Assembly (NCBI GenBank): GCA_003586115.2
Contig: QVOM02000025.1
Span: forward strand, 41,832,522 to 41,896,521
Reading direction: 5' to 3'
Length of the DNA: 64,000 nt
Source: Salvator merianae
Taxonomy: Eukaryota > Chordata > Lepidosauria > Squamata > Teiidae
The notes beneath the pieces were generated by a model. That model was not told the origin of the DNA and ran no database searches. It saw nothing but the letters and a program-made list of their open reading frames with translations. Shown piece by piece: positions 10,818-20,650 of the stretch. Each line of letters starts with the position of its first letter. Position 1 is the stretch's first letter. A program made the translations under genes and the position numbers.

Positions 10818-10901
10818 GATGCATTTGATCAAAGGCAAAGATGCCATAGATCGTTATTTGGCCACGCATATCAAAGGATTGTCAAAACAAGAAGCTGCCG
10901 C
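10818..10901 (+). CDS. TTC29: TTC29 coding exon 2 (84 nt)
   Basis: The acceptor is TTTCAATTTAG (AG 10816-10817) and the donor is GTAAGT at 10902, a perfect consensus. The frame begins by completing the codon split by intron 1 and reads MHLIKGKDAIDRYLATHIKG then LSKQEAAA, matching the known LIKEKDDIDHYL...FKGLSKEE segment of mammalian TTC29. It again leaves two bases for the next exon, so its 84 nt preserve phase. An in-frame ATG lies at the first full codon of the exon (10819-10821). A transcript that skipped exon 1 could therefore still start in frame here. Confidence 0.92.
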
Positions 10902-11541
10902 GTAAGTAAGGTCTTTATGAAGTATTTTTATAGTGCAAGCTTATTGTTTTCTTTGTTTCCAGTTTTATTCATTGAAATCTAAAGTTCCTCAGGCAATTTT
11001 CCGAAGAACATGGCATTTAAAAATTAAAAATGATATTAAATAATTATGTTTCACTGCTTCTTATCTTACACATATCAAAGCATTCAGGTCAGTGCATGTG
11101 TTAATTTACTGAATTACCAAACTATTAGTTGATTTATATCATTTAATTGTTTGTCAGTAATTAAGACTATCTTCTTTTCTTCTCTGGCTTTTGAAGGCAT
11201 CCCACCTGGCACTGAAGTTTGTAATCCCAACTCTTTAGTACATATTAACTTAATTTTCTGAAAGGCGCTGTCCAAACACAGCCTATGAAAAATGACATTT
11301 CATGTTAAGTTTACACAACAGAATTGCTATTGTTTTATTCATACTTTAAAACAATTGTATAGGTAGTAGACATTGATGGCTATTGTTACCTCCAGTCCTA
11401 TATGTGGTACTGAAATCAGTCCTCATGTCCTTAGTTTAGGAATTACTATTTTAGGGGACAATATCTTAAGTTACATGTCTCCTTTATCACTAATCTGTAC
11501 AAATATCCTGACAAAACAATGTAATCTAATTCTTCATTCAT

Positions 11542-11750
11542 CAGCGGCGGCCACCAGCACTGAGCCTGGGTATTAGCGCCCCGTGCAAAGCGCGCCATGG
11601 CTATTCACAGGACCTCCAGGCCTCCGTACTGCTGCAGCAGGTCACAACAACCTGCTACGGCAGTACAAAGGCCCGGAGGCCCTGCGAACAACCATAGCAT
11701 GCTTTGCCTGGGGTGCGAACACCCGGGCTTAAAGCCAGCAGCCGCCACTG
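11542..11750. mobile_element. hAT-type foldback MITE, 209 bp, with 8-bp target-site duplication
   Basis: The ends are CAGCGGCGGCCACCAG and CCAGCAGCCGCCACTG (inverted). The flanks are a perfect 8-bp duplication TCATTCAT (11534-11541 and 11751-11758). The inverted repeat is not confined to the ends. Left-arm blocks (CCTGGGTATTAGCG, GCAAAGCGCGCCATGG, GGCCTCC, GTACTGCTGCAGCAGGT) recur in inverse order on the right, so almost the whole element folds into one hairpin with a short loop near 11646-11652. It is GC-rich, non-coding, and lies within the TTC29 transcript. Confidence 0.85.
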
Positions 11751-14098
11751 TCATTCATATATGCAAACTGAGCTTCTCTATACTGTGTGCTCTCAGATAT
11801 TCTTTGTTGAATTTTGCAGTACCTCTCAACCATATTGTGTAGGCTCATTCACCAGAAATAGGTACCTATAATTTGCTTCTTCTTGAAAATAAGAAAAGAT
11901 TTAGAAACAAAAATATATCAAGAGCAAAAGAACTTTACATGCATGCACTTGCTCACACACCATGTTCTGAAGGCCCATTTCATTTTTCAACTTGATGCTT
12001 ATTAATTTGTTTGGGATTTTAGGAAATCTTGTATCAGAGCCTGAACACTTTGTACCTGGCAGTTTGCTTGAATTTATTATTAAGCTGTGGTGTTCTGTCC
12101 CTTTGTATTGTTTCTTTTATTGTTTCTGGTGAAGAGGACTGCTGATGCACTTTTTAAAATGATGACAATTCTGGATAGATACAAAAGGCTTTCTAATTTG
12201 GACAAGAAATCCCTTCACTACATTTGCTTATATATATTTCCAATCTTGTACACAAGTATCAGGGAGTTAGTCTCTTTATACTGGTATAAAGTGGAGGAAT
12301 AATTTTGGAACAGTCAGCAGTGTTTTATTGTTGTTTTTAAAATTAGGGTTCCACTTACCCCAAATATTGGCGTATATATACTGTTCAGAGTGCTTTTGCA
12401 AAATGTGAAATACTGTATAGTGGTGGTTAATGTTACATAACAGTAACTGTTAGATAACTTGAGAATGATACGCTAGAGAAATAACTGCTGAAGATGCTTT
12501 TTGTTTAGAGTACTTCAGTATTCTTAAACCCTTGTTGAGAGTCTGAAGGTTTCAGTGGCAGTGTCAACATATAATAAATGATAAAAGCATAAACAGTTCC
12601 TGAATTACTTTCACCTGATTTTTACTAGGCAGACATTTGCCAAATCAGCCCACATGGTTTCAGGCATAGGTGACTCATCCGTTTAGACCTCATCAACTAA
12701 CACATCCCCTGACATACCACTTTCTTCTTAAGTATCATAATCTCATTTTGACTTGCTTATTTGTTAAATTTAATGTTTATAGAGAACCAAGAAGAGTGTG
12801 TGTGTGCGTATGCACATGACTGAAATTAAGCACGTGTATGAATTATGGATATCCTAAAGCAAAAGGGCATAGGGTTTACATATGTTTTTCTACTACTTAG
12901 AGAAACTTCAGTGTAACTGGGGCTTAAGCACTAGAAACTGAACTCATGAATTAGACAGGGAGGCTCATATTGTTCAGTTTTGCTCTACTTAAATTCTATT
13001 TTGTTTCTCTATCCCTCCTCAAGCCCACTTACCCCTGTGCTATCTTAACATTCTTCCCTACCTTCCCTTGCCTTCTGTTACTAATGAGCTTTCCAGTGGT
13101 AGCTGGAGAATAGCTACACCGGAGATGAATAGCAAAAACTAAATACGTTTTCTTCTGCACTGTGCTGTATAAAAAAAAAATCTTGAGAAACCAAGCATAG
13201 TTTTTTGTACAAAAGAACAGGTCACATATTTCTGGCCTCAATATGTTCATTTAAGACATCTAGTCCCTTAAGCAAAATGTTTACCGATCTAGAGTCACTC
13301 TTTAGGGTTCCAGATGGTACTTAGGATTCTAGCAACTGCAACTTGAAGCTTATCATCCTCATATTCCAAAGGAGGTGGGTTATGTTTTCACATTTACTGA
13401 GATGAATTCATTTATTTGTTATTTACATATCATGTCTCAGTAGAATGTGTCTAACAAGCTCATTGAGATACACATTTGAGCAAGCATCTATAGAATTGCA
13501 TTTTAAGTGAAATGCTTAACATCTGTACTAGACATTGAGTTAAATATTTATTGAAAGTTTGTTAAAAAGCACTGAGAATTCCAAAACAAAGCTAAACCCA
13601 TGCAGTTTGAGTTTACTTTTGTCACTATTCATTTTCTTTATTTGAAATTAAAGAATGTAATAGTTGAAGATTGATTTTTTTCTTCATGTGTTTTAAATCT
13701 TAATGGTTGCAAATAGCTAGCTTTATTTAGCATTTTATTTATTCAGATATACTGGTCTGCCCAGGTTGCTCCCCATCTACTAGGAAGGGAATGAATTAAT
13801 ATACTGGTTTAACATTCCTAGCAATCAGCAACCCTCTTTTGAATGAAGCTCCACTCCGTTTCTTTAGATCCCCAATATTCTATATGTTCTGTTCTCCAAC
13901 AGTTAACAGTTTGTGTTCCTTGAGTGTTGTCAGTTTGAAAGGAATTTGCCCCTTAGCCCTCAAGAGTATGGGGGGAAACTGTGCAATTTATAGACAGTGG
14001 AATTGCTTGGTTTCCCACTTGTTTGGCCTGATTTCTGCAAGGAATTTTCCCAGTGGGTATGTGGTAAAAAGAGGAAAAAAGTATGCTGGGGTTGCTTA

Positions 14099-14437
14099 TG
14101 AACATAGGGCTCTGCCTGGGGCTGTTAAAGCAACCGGCCCCTTTTCGGGTGCAAAGGCTACCACTTGTGCTGCTACCAAGCTCTTGTCTGGAGGGCTTCC
14201 CCTTCCATAAGGAATCGAGCAGACTTTAAAATGAAAATCTCTTCATTAAAACAAAAGTGCCAACAGAAGGTAGATCAAACAGACAAGTTTAATGCAAAAG
14301 ATTTCTTGTTGGACTTTTCTTGGTTGAATTTCCAGCTACCAATTCTCAGCTGCGAAACCCCAACTGCCTGTTACTCTGATGAATTGTTTTATGAAAGTTA
14401 ACCCCTTCTTTGCTTTCTCAATGATCCTGTGGGATCA
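14099..14437 (-). repeat. 3' LTR (shortened)
   Basis: It matches the 5' LTR in order: the ATGATCCTGTGGGATCAT palindrome, the CTGCGAAACCCCAACT block, the GATCAAACAGACAAG/TTTAATGC block, the polyA-side block near 14220-14260 and the CTTGTCTGGAG block. It lacks two internal pieces present in the other LTR (equivalents of about 17225-17330 and 17465-17790), so it has no TATA region. Confidence 0.65.
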
Positions 14438-15060
14438 TTACACCTCTCTGCTTAAATGAAACCCAGGATTGCTAAACCCTGCATTGAGTCAAGCCAGTGT
14501 TCATAGAAACGGTCGAACAACCACTCAACATTCTTTAAATCCATCAGCCTTTAGTAGATACCAGTCAATGAACAGAGTCTATAGGATATTTGCCTCTATA
14601 TGCATATTCTTCAGAAGCAGGGGGAGCCTAAAAGTTACTTCCTTCAACTGCTTCTTCCACTTCTTCTGTATATCTGGAAAGCCTTTGAAATTCAGTATGA
14701 GAAACTGCATTGTAGATGTCAGGATCACTTCCCTAAGCCTCAGTTCAGGCAGAGTAGGCTTAGCCATGCTTAGCAAGCTTTATTTGATAGACGATCACAA
14801 AGAATACAGCTCTGTCCAGGTATATATCCACAATCCAGATCATGACCACACCACAACAAGCCTGAGTTCCCATAACTTTCTGGTAGTTCCCAATGCAGTA
14901 CTATCAGCACACATGGAATTCAGCCATAACACAGGGGAAGGACAGCATCTGTAATGAAAGCTGAAAACACTGAGTATGTAAGAGTGACAATGGAGTCCTA
15001 AAGAGGAGATAGTCTGAGTTTTCTGCTTTCTGATGATATCTTTACCTGAACTAGAGATTA
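14438..15060. other. Internal region of the LTR element next to the 3' LTR
   Basis: This is where pol would normally end. Open frames exist on both strands (161 aa plus at 14469-14954, 65 aa minus at 14579-14776), but neither shows reverse-transcriptase, RNase H or integrase motifs. I cannot assign it. Confidence 0.4.
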
Positions 15061-15067
15061 GGTATCT

Positions 15068-16430
15068 TTACCTGACTCTAGAGATATTCTTGTTCATATC
15101 AGTTCTGGATGTGTCCTGTGCTTTTCTGGATTGGTTATGCTTCTCAAGAGGTGTTTGGGGACCCCTCGCCAACTGCCTAGCTGGTTCCAAGGTAGAATCC
15201 TGTTGCTGGGCTTGCCTGGAAACTGCAGAATCAGAAAAGGTGCTGGTCATGGTCCTGCCTCCCTTTTCCTCACTAAGATTGCTATTGCTGGTGGTCTTCC
15301 CATTCACTTGTTCCTCTGAGGCTGGAGCTCTGGGGTTATCCCTCTTCTTCCCTGCTGGTATAAGAGATTCCACACCTCTTGATACACAGACCTTCTCATT
15401 CACAGGTGTCATGCCTGTACCTTTCACTCCTTCCTGAGGATCTCTGGGAAGATGCAGGAGCTGATTCAAGTCTTTCACCCCTGGAGCATCCCTCCAGACC
15501 TTCTGGCTTTCCAGAGCTGAGTCAAGCAAGGACTGAGATACTGCTGTGCTGCCCCACTGCACATTTCCAATCTACCTTCCAGTTACCAATCTGGATGCAG
15601 GCTGTCATCAGGGGAAGCTGACCTGCAATATACAATCTTTCCGCCTTGACTAGGGGTGCCAAGGCCAAGTCACTGTCTCCCAGAAGGTTGCAATGCACCA
15701 CGGTGAGCGAAATCCCTGAGGGTCGTCACTCATTGCTTGTTAGCTGTTATCTCAAGCTTCCAGGCTGGTGGAATGGGATCAGCTTTACCTTTTGGAGGTC
15801 CCCCTTCTGCTTACTCCCTCTTTCCAAAGGGTTCACCTAATTAATTTGAGCCTTTAACATCGGGCAATTCTTCTTGAAGTGTCCCTGTGCTCTGTTCCAG
15901 TTTGGGGCTTCACCTTGCCTCTGGGTTGGGTTTCTTGAGTTGAAGCTTTGAGTGAATGACCTCCCTCTTTGCCTGAGTGAGGACCCTCTCCACCCACCAC
16001 TAGTTTGGGCCTGGGGTGGTAACAACTGTGACCTGGATCCAGAACTAATCAGATCTGAGTCTTTCAACAAGCTCTGTCACGGCTGAGATTGTCTTGGGTG
16101 CATGTGAATACCTGCTCTCTCAGACTGGCCACCAAGATCTGTAGGAACTATTTCATCCCTACCAGTTCTGCAACCTGCTCCACAATTGTAGCTTCACTCC
16201 GCTCAAACTACAACATTCACCCACCCAACCGATGACCTAAGGGGTAATAAATCTCTACTAATTTCTGGATGCTGTGGAACCTCTAGTGTGTATTCTTTGG
16301 AGTGAATCCTAACTTGGTGCACATTTTGTTTTGGACTAGCTGGTAGTTGTTCATCTCAGCCACTGGGCTTTCCACTTTGAGGATACTCAGTGCTCTATGA
16401 AGATGGGGTTTCAGGTGTAGCATTTATTGG
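15068..16430 (-). pseudogene. gag remnant with SCAN-like capsid segment and broken zinc knuckle
   Basis: In one minus-strand frame, interrupted by stops, 16370-16060 reads as a capsid C-terminal/SCAN-like segment: KLGFTPKN, then EATIVEQVAELVG, FLQILVASLREQVF and CTQDNLSRD. This is the pattern (Leu-rich helices, Leu-Arg-x-x-Val, long acidic helix) shared by SCAN domains and by the Gypsy (Gmr1-like) Gag from which SCAN is thought to derive. Next, 16070-15837 is Arg/Gln/Ser-rich and ends RAQGHFKKNC, the second half of a CCHC knuckle whose first cysteines are lost. The frame 15562-15068 (164 aa, uninterrupted, Ser/Gln/Glu/Lys-rich) may be the end of gag or a linker. It is not functional as a whole. 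Confidence 0.55.
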
Positions 16431-16434
16431 CCTT

Positions 16435-17103
16435 TGGGTACCTTATAAGCAAATATAATGCTTTCCCCTCCCTGATAGTCAGCAAATTTATATTTGGGCA
16501 CTGGGGTGGACAAGCCTGGTATTGGAGCTGCAGGCTGTAGCTAAAGTTTAGCCATGGCTTCCTCATAAGCTAACTCCATCTTTTTTCCTCTCAAGCTCAT
16601 GCTTCTATCTCTCAGCAGTGGTTTCTTGCTTCAAGTTTACCTTCTTAACTTCTCAAATGCAAGCCACTCCCTCTCCATCTGCAGCTGGATCTGGAGAGGC
16701 TCAAGGTTCAGGTCTGCTGCCCCTTCTGCTTCCTCATTAGACATTACAAGGGTGGAGCTGGGCACTTCCTTGCCACTGAGCTGCATACACTGCTCCCTTC
16801 CTAACTACTTTCCGAGTTATTGGAAGAACCTGAGTTTGTTTCGTGGGATGAGATTCCTTTGCAACTACGCCCTCCCTCTGGGTTAGGAAGAACTGTGCCC
16901 ACTTCTACATCCCCCTTCTCTAGGGAGTATACAAAAAAAAAAATCTCAGGCCCACTGAAAATACAAAGAAACCTAACACCTGGGTCTCCAGAAAGAAATA
17001 TCTGTGAACCTTGCAATAAAGCAAGGAAAAGTCAGCAAAGCAACTAGAAAAAAAGGATGAAAAAGAGGAAACTTCCTGCTTGTCCTTGCTGGCATGCCTC
17101 CAG
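16435..17103 (-). other. 5' internal region of the LTR element (leader and possible gag N-terminus)
   Basis: Lies between the SCAN-like segment and the 5' LTR. Minus-strand frames are short and broken. The stretch around 16600-16760 gives Glu/Leu-rich residues in the minus frame, compatible with a matrix or coiled-coil part of Gag, but no motif is decisive. Confidence 0.35.
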
Positions 17104-17881
17104 TGTTCAATATCCTGGGTTTGTCCAAGAAACCCGACCCTTTTCAGGGGCACTGGCTATTACTAGAGCTACCACCTAGCCTTTGTCTGGAGTCCAAACC
17201 ACCTCCCTTCTACAGGGTCTAGAGAAAACCCAAGGGCTAAGGTATTCTCCCCATCCTCCCTTGAGTATTGTTAAGAGCACAAATGTTAACTTAGATCCAT
17301 GTTGTACTGTGCCTTGGGAGAATGTGTGACCAGGGCTTCCCTTTCCCCAAGAAACCAAGCAGGTTTTAAAATTAAAAACTTTTTATTATAACAAAAAGCT
17401 TTAAGAGAGCCAAGGTTGATCAAATGGACAGCAAATTCAATGCAAAGGATTTGTCATTAGACTCTCCTTGGCTGCCACAATAACAAAATTATAAGATAGT
17501 TGTGCTGCTAGTCTCAAACCGACAACCTAGAATCCTTTTTAAAATAACAGAAAACCTGGTTGTGTCTGGCTAGACAGTCCCTATCTATTTATAGTTTTTA
17601 TTATTGGGACGTTCCTTTCCCCCTTCTGAACTGGAAGAGTCCCCTGGCATATCTCATCATAAGCTCAGCAAAAACTCCCCTCCTTCTTTTTCCCAGAAAC
17701 CTCCTCTGGCTCAGCCTGCCTCCCGCATTACTATTGGTTAACTAAAGACATCTGGGAGCCTGAGCCAATCACGATTCCTTTTTAGAATTCCCAACTGCCA
17801 AACCGCAACTTCCTATTACCCTGGTGAACTGGATGCTGGAGTTAGTCTCTTTCTCGCTTGCCTAATGATCCTATGGAATCA
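17104..17881 (-). repeat. 5' LTR (778 bp) with TATA box and polyA signal
   Basis: On the minus strand it starts TGATTCCATAGGATCA and ends near ATTGAACA (17104). Promoter-like elements appear in the expected order: CCAAT-type motifs (ACCAATAG near 17735 and GATTGG near 17770), a TATA box CTATAAATAG at about 17588-17598 and an AATAAAAAG polyA signal near 17370-17378. The TG...CA ends, and the U3-R-U5 order inferred from these signals, support an LTR. Exact borders are inferred by alignment with the 3' copy. Confidence 0.65.
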
Positions 17882-19007
17882 TTTATAAAATTGTGCCTAT
17901 TTTACATGTTCCTATTTTACAAACTGCACAAAAAGTGCTTCTATACTTTTATTTAATTGGAGTACAAATTACCCCACCTGCACTGATGAGGGCTAGGTTT
18001 CCTCCACTAAAGAAGGGGTTTTTTTTGTATTTCTTCAAATCTTACAGTTCTTCTCAACCTATTGATACTTTCTTTGGTGTGGTCATGACATTTTGACTAA
18101 ATAAAGAGCCACACAAAGATCCACACAAAGATAATAAATTCTCTGTTGTTGTTTAGGTTGCCAATGTTCACAGTAGGAGGCTTTCAATAATAAAAGCAAA
18201 AAATCTCTTGCATTTTCTTAAAATTCCCCACTGCTACAATGCTGTCCAAGAGCAAAGTTATAAAACTTTCCAATCTGTGAAATGTACTATTCAATATTTT
18301 TGGCTAATGTTTTAACAATTTTAATATTGTTTAAATATGTATTCTTTTTCTGTGTAAATAATTCTAAATAATCTTACCAGTTGTGAGCAAGATTTTGCAT
18401 TTTTATTAAGCAGCATTCTCTCTCAGAATTATATTATCTTCTAAAGACAGAGGATGTGTGAGAAAAGCCAGGTTTTGCCAGACTTCAATTCAGTTTGATA
18501 CATTTTGGTGTAATTAGAAAAAGACAAAATAATAGATATGCATGGGAAATTAATAGTTTACTTTTCATGAAAAATATACACTATACATTTGTATAATATG
18601 GAAGAGTTTTCTTGAAAAGGTTAAAAAGTTCTAATCAACTTCTGTACATTATGTAGAAGTTCCATTTTCTAAACTCTGCAAAAGAAAGTTTCATATTTAA
18701 TGGGAAATCATGAATAATTCCATTTATTATCTACTTCCTCCTTTCAAAGACATGATCTGGATAAAAGGCGGGGTGAATAATTTCAAAAAAAATACAATAC
18801 ATTTTTAATGGGAAGGTGCAAACTACAGATTCTCATGACTATTAGCAAGTGTAGAGGAAACAGAATTTTACTTGCAAAAACTCATCAGATTTTTGCAAAG
18901 ATAAAATACAAGGCATTCCTTATAAAGGAGAATGCAGTGAGTGAACTGGAGTTTTACTTTATTTAACTTAGATGTTTTTAAGTTTAATCCTATCATTTTC
19001 TAGACTA

Positions 19008-19140
19008 TAAGAACATAAGAGGAGCACTACTGGATCAGGCCATGGCCCATGTAGTCCAGCATCCTGACTCACACAGTGGCCCACCAATTGCTTCTGGGCA
19101 TTCTCAAGCAGAAGATAAAGGCAAAACCTTCACCTTTTTC
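19008..19140 (-). mobile_element. CR1 LINE 3' end fragment
   Basis: It starts ATAAGAACATAAGAGGAGC and continues CTGGATCAGGCCATGGCCCA and GTCCAGCATCCTG. This is the reverse complement of the CR1 3' terminus seen on the plus strand at about 40510-40597 (GCTGGACTCGATGGGCC... then TTCTTATATTC). It is a short 5'-truncated piece, as is usual for CR1. Confidence 0.8.
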
Positions 19141-19394
19141 TCAACCATACTTGATAAGGAATATAGGATACATATACATAACTGTATGTAAATCCTTACA
19201 GTTGAAAAATATTCTGCTTATAAAATGATACAAAATGCAGGTGGAAATTTGCTTGCCCCGTAGTTGATAAAGTGAATCTTTTGGACTACACATATATCCC
19301 TTTGCTTTTCAATCTTAAACCATATCCCTTCTTGTTAATTTTTTATATTTGATGATTTATGTATTTGAAGACAACAATGTGACTTAATTGTAAC

Positions 19395-19570
19395 TTTGAT
19401 TTTGCTGAATGTTGTTGCTGTTGTTGGATATCACTGAGTTGTTGGGTATCACTCCTAGTTGACTGCATGGACACCTCTGTGGGCATCTCTATGCAGTTTT
19501 CTTGGCAGAGATACAGAAATAGTTTGCTGTTATCTACTTCTGGTGAGAAGCTAAATAGATGGCACCTAAT
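19395..19570 (-). mobile_element. SINE, probably BovB-tailed, copy 1
   Basis: A (GTT)n-rich start, followed by GTTGACTGCATGGACA, CTATGCAGTTTTCTTGGCAG and GATACAGAAATAGTTTGC, closely parallels 52815-52990. The GTTGTTGTTG end is the complement of a (CAA)n tail like that of BovB, so minus orientation and RTE-mediated mobilisation are inferred. No A/B box was confirmed. Confidence 0.55.
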
Positions 19571-20544
19571 ATTCTTCTTTACATGCCTAGTCTTTTAGCC
19601 AGGGCCTGATTCAGTTCACACTTAATAGGCAAAATCATGGATCTGAGACAAAAGTTTGAGACTTGAACTCCCTCTTTGCTTTTTGCACATGAGTAGATAG
19701 AGCAAATCATAGTACCTTAAGTGCTGATATAGTAGAGAGCAATTTGTGTAGCATTCTGAGGTGTAGACTAGCAGTGTGTGGCTTCATTAAAAAAAAAAAA
19801 ACAGCAGAAAAACTTCCTGCAGTTTGTCATTATGCTTAGACTGGGCCAATGTAAAAAGCAACAAAAAAACTTAAAGTACTTTTTCTGAAATCATGGCAGT
19901 TGGGTTTTAGATACCTTATATGATCTGCAGTTTGTATAGAATCTGGTTTATTAGGATATTTCCTTTTGTTAAATAGGAGGGTCCAACATGGCATTGTTTA
20001 ACAGGAATTCATCAGCAAGTATTGCTCTTAATAAGTAATAGTTTTTCAGAATAGTTGTCAAATTAGCATAGCTACAAAGATTGGTGTTTGAATGAGATAT
20101 CGTTCTTATGTGATGTTCATAGAATCATTACAGGTTTAGCGTCACTCTGTATTTCTCTGCTTTGCCCCTATGCATCCAAATTAAGCTATAGTGTACAAAG
20201 TTTATGTTACAATAGCATTGCTAGTCTGTACAATGCCACTAAAGTTTTTTTTAATCTTGATTTTTATTAAGTTATTTCTATTAATAAAATGAAGATTCTT
20301 TAATTAAATAAACATATTTGAATTGCAGAAGAACATAAATTTTACATGTCAGCAAATAGAAACAAAGAAGTTGCTTTTGATAGGAATGTGGGGGGAAACA
20401 GCATCCCCCATTTCACTCTAAAAGTTCCTAATGTTTCATTTTGCCTTTTTTTCTAGTACAAACATTTTTTGCACTTAGTGGTACAGCTGTATACATGTCA
20501 GCTCAGAAGTCCTGTCCTGTTGAGTTCATTATAACTTACTTTGG

Positions 20545-20650
20545 AATAGATGGTTTTGTTAAAATTAAACAGAATCACTTACAATGCAAACCTAACCCTG
20601 TCTGGTCAGAAATAAATCCCATTGTGCTTAGTGGTAGTTACGTGCAGGAG
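20545..20650. repeat. Interspersed repeat fragment of unknown class
   Basis: The stretch CTGGTCAGAAATAAATCCCA followed by TTGTGCTTAGTGG resembles a short repeat common in reptile genomes (pattern TCAGAAGTAAGTCCCATTG). Similar short strings occur at about 9240-9265 and 8995-9010. I cannot assign it to a family. Confidence 0.3.

Larger units (their letters stand above)
14099..17881 (-). mobile_element. Gypsy-type LTR retrotransposon, gag-only, minus orientation
   Basis: Two direct repeats (14099-14437 and 17104-17881) flank about 2.7 kb that holds gag-like remnants on the minus strand and no recognisable protease, reverse transcriptase or integrase. The right copy is the 5' LTR in element orientation. 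Both repeats begin (minus strand) with a TGATCC/TGATTCC...ATCA palindrome and share several blocks in the same order. The element is therefore a non-autonomous or internally deleted member. A primer-binding site next to 17104 could not be assigned and no confident target-site duplication was found. Confidence 0.68.

Noticed and set aside
14469..14954. 161-codon plus-strand frame
   Set aside because: It lies inside the minus-oriented LTR element, has no domain, no conserved motif and Ser/Cys/Phe-rich composition. Treated as a chance frame.
15033..15437. 134-codon plus-strand frame with hydrophobic stretches resembling a membrane protein
   Set aside because: It is the antisense of the 164-codon gag-region frame. 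Leu/Phe richness follows from the Gln/Glu/Lys codons on the other strand.
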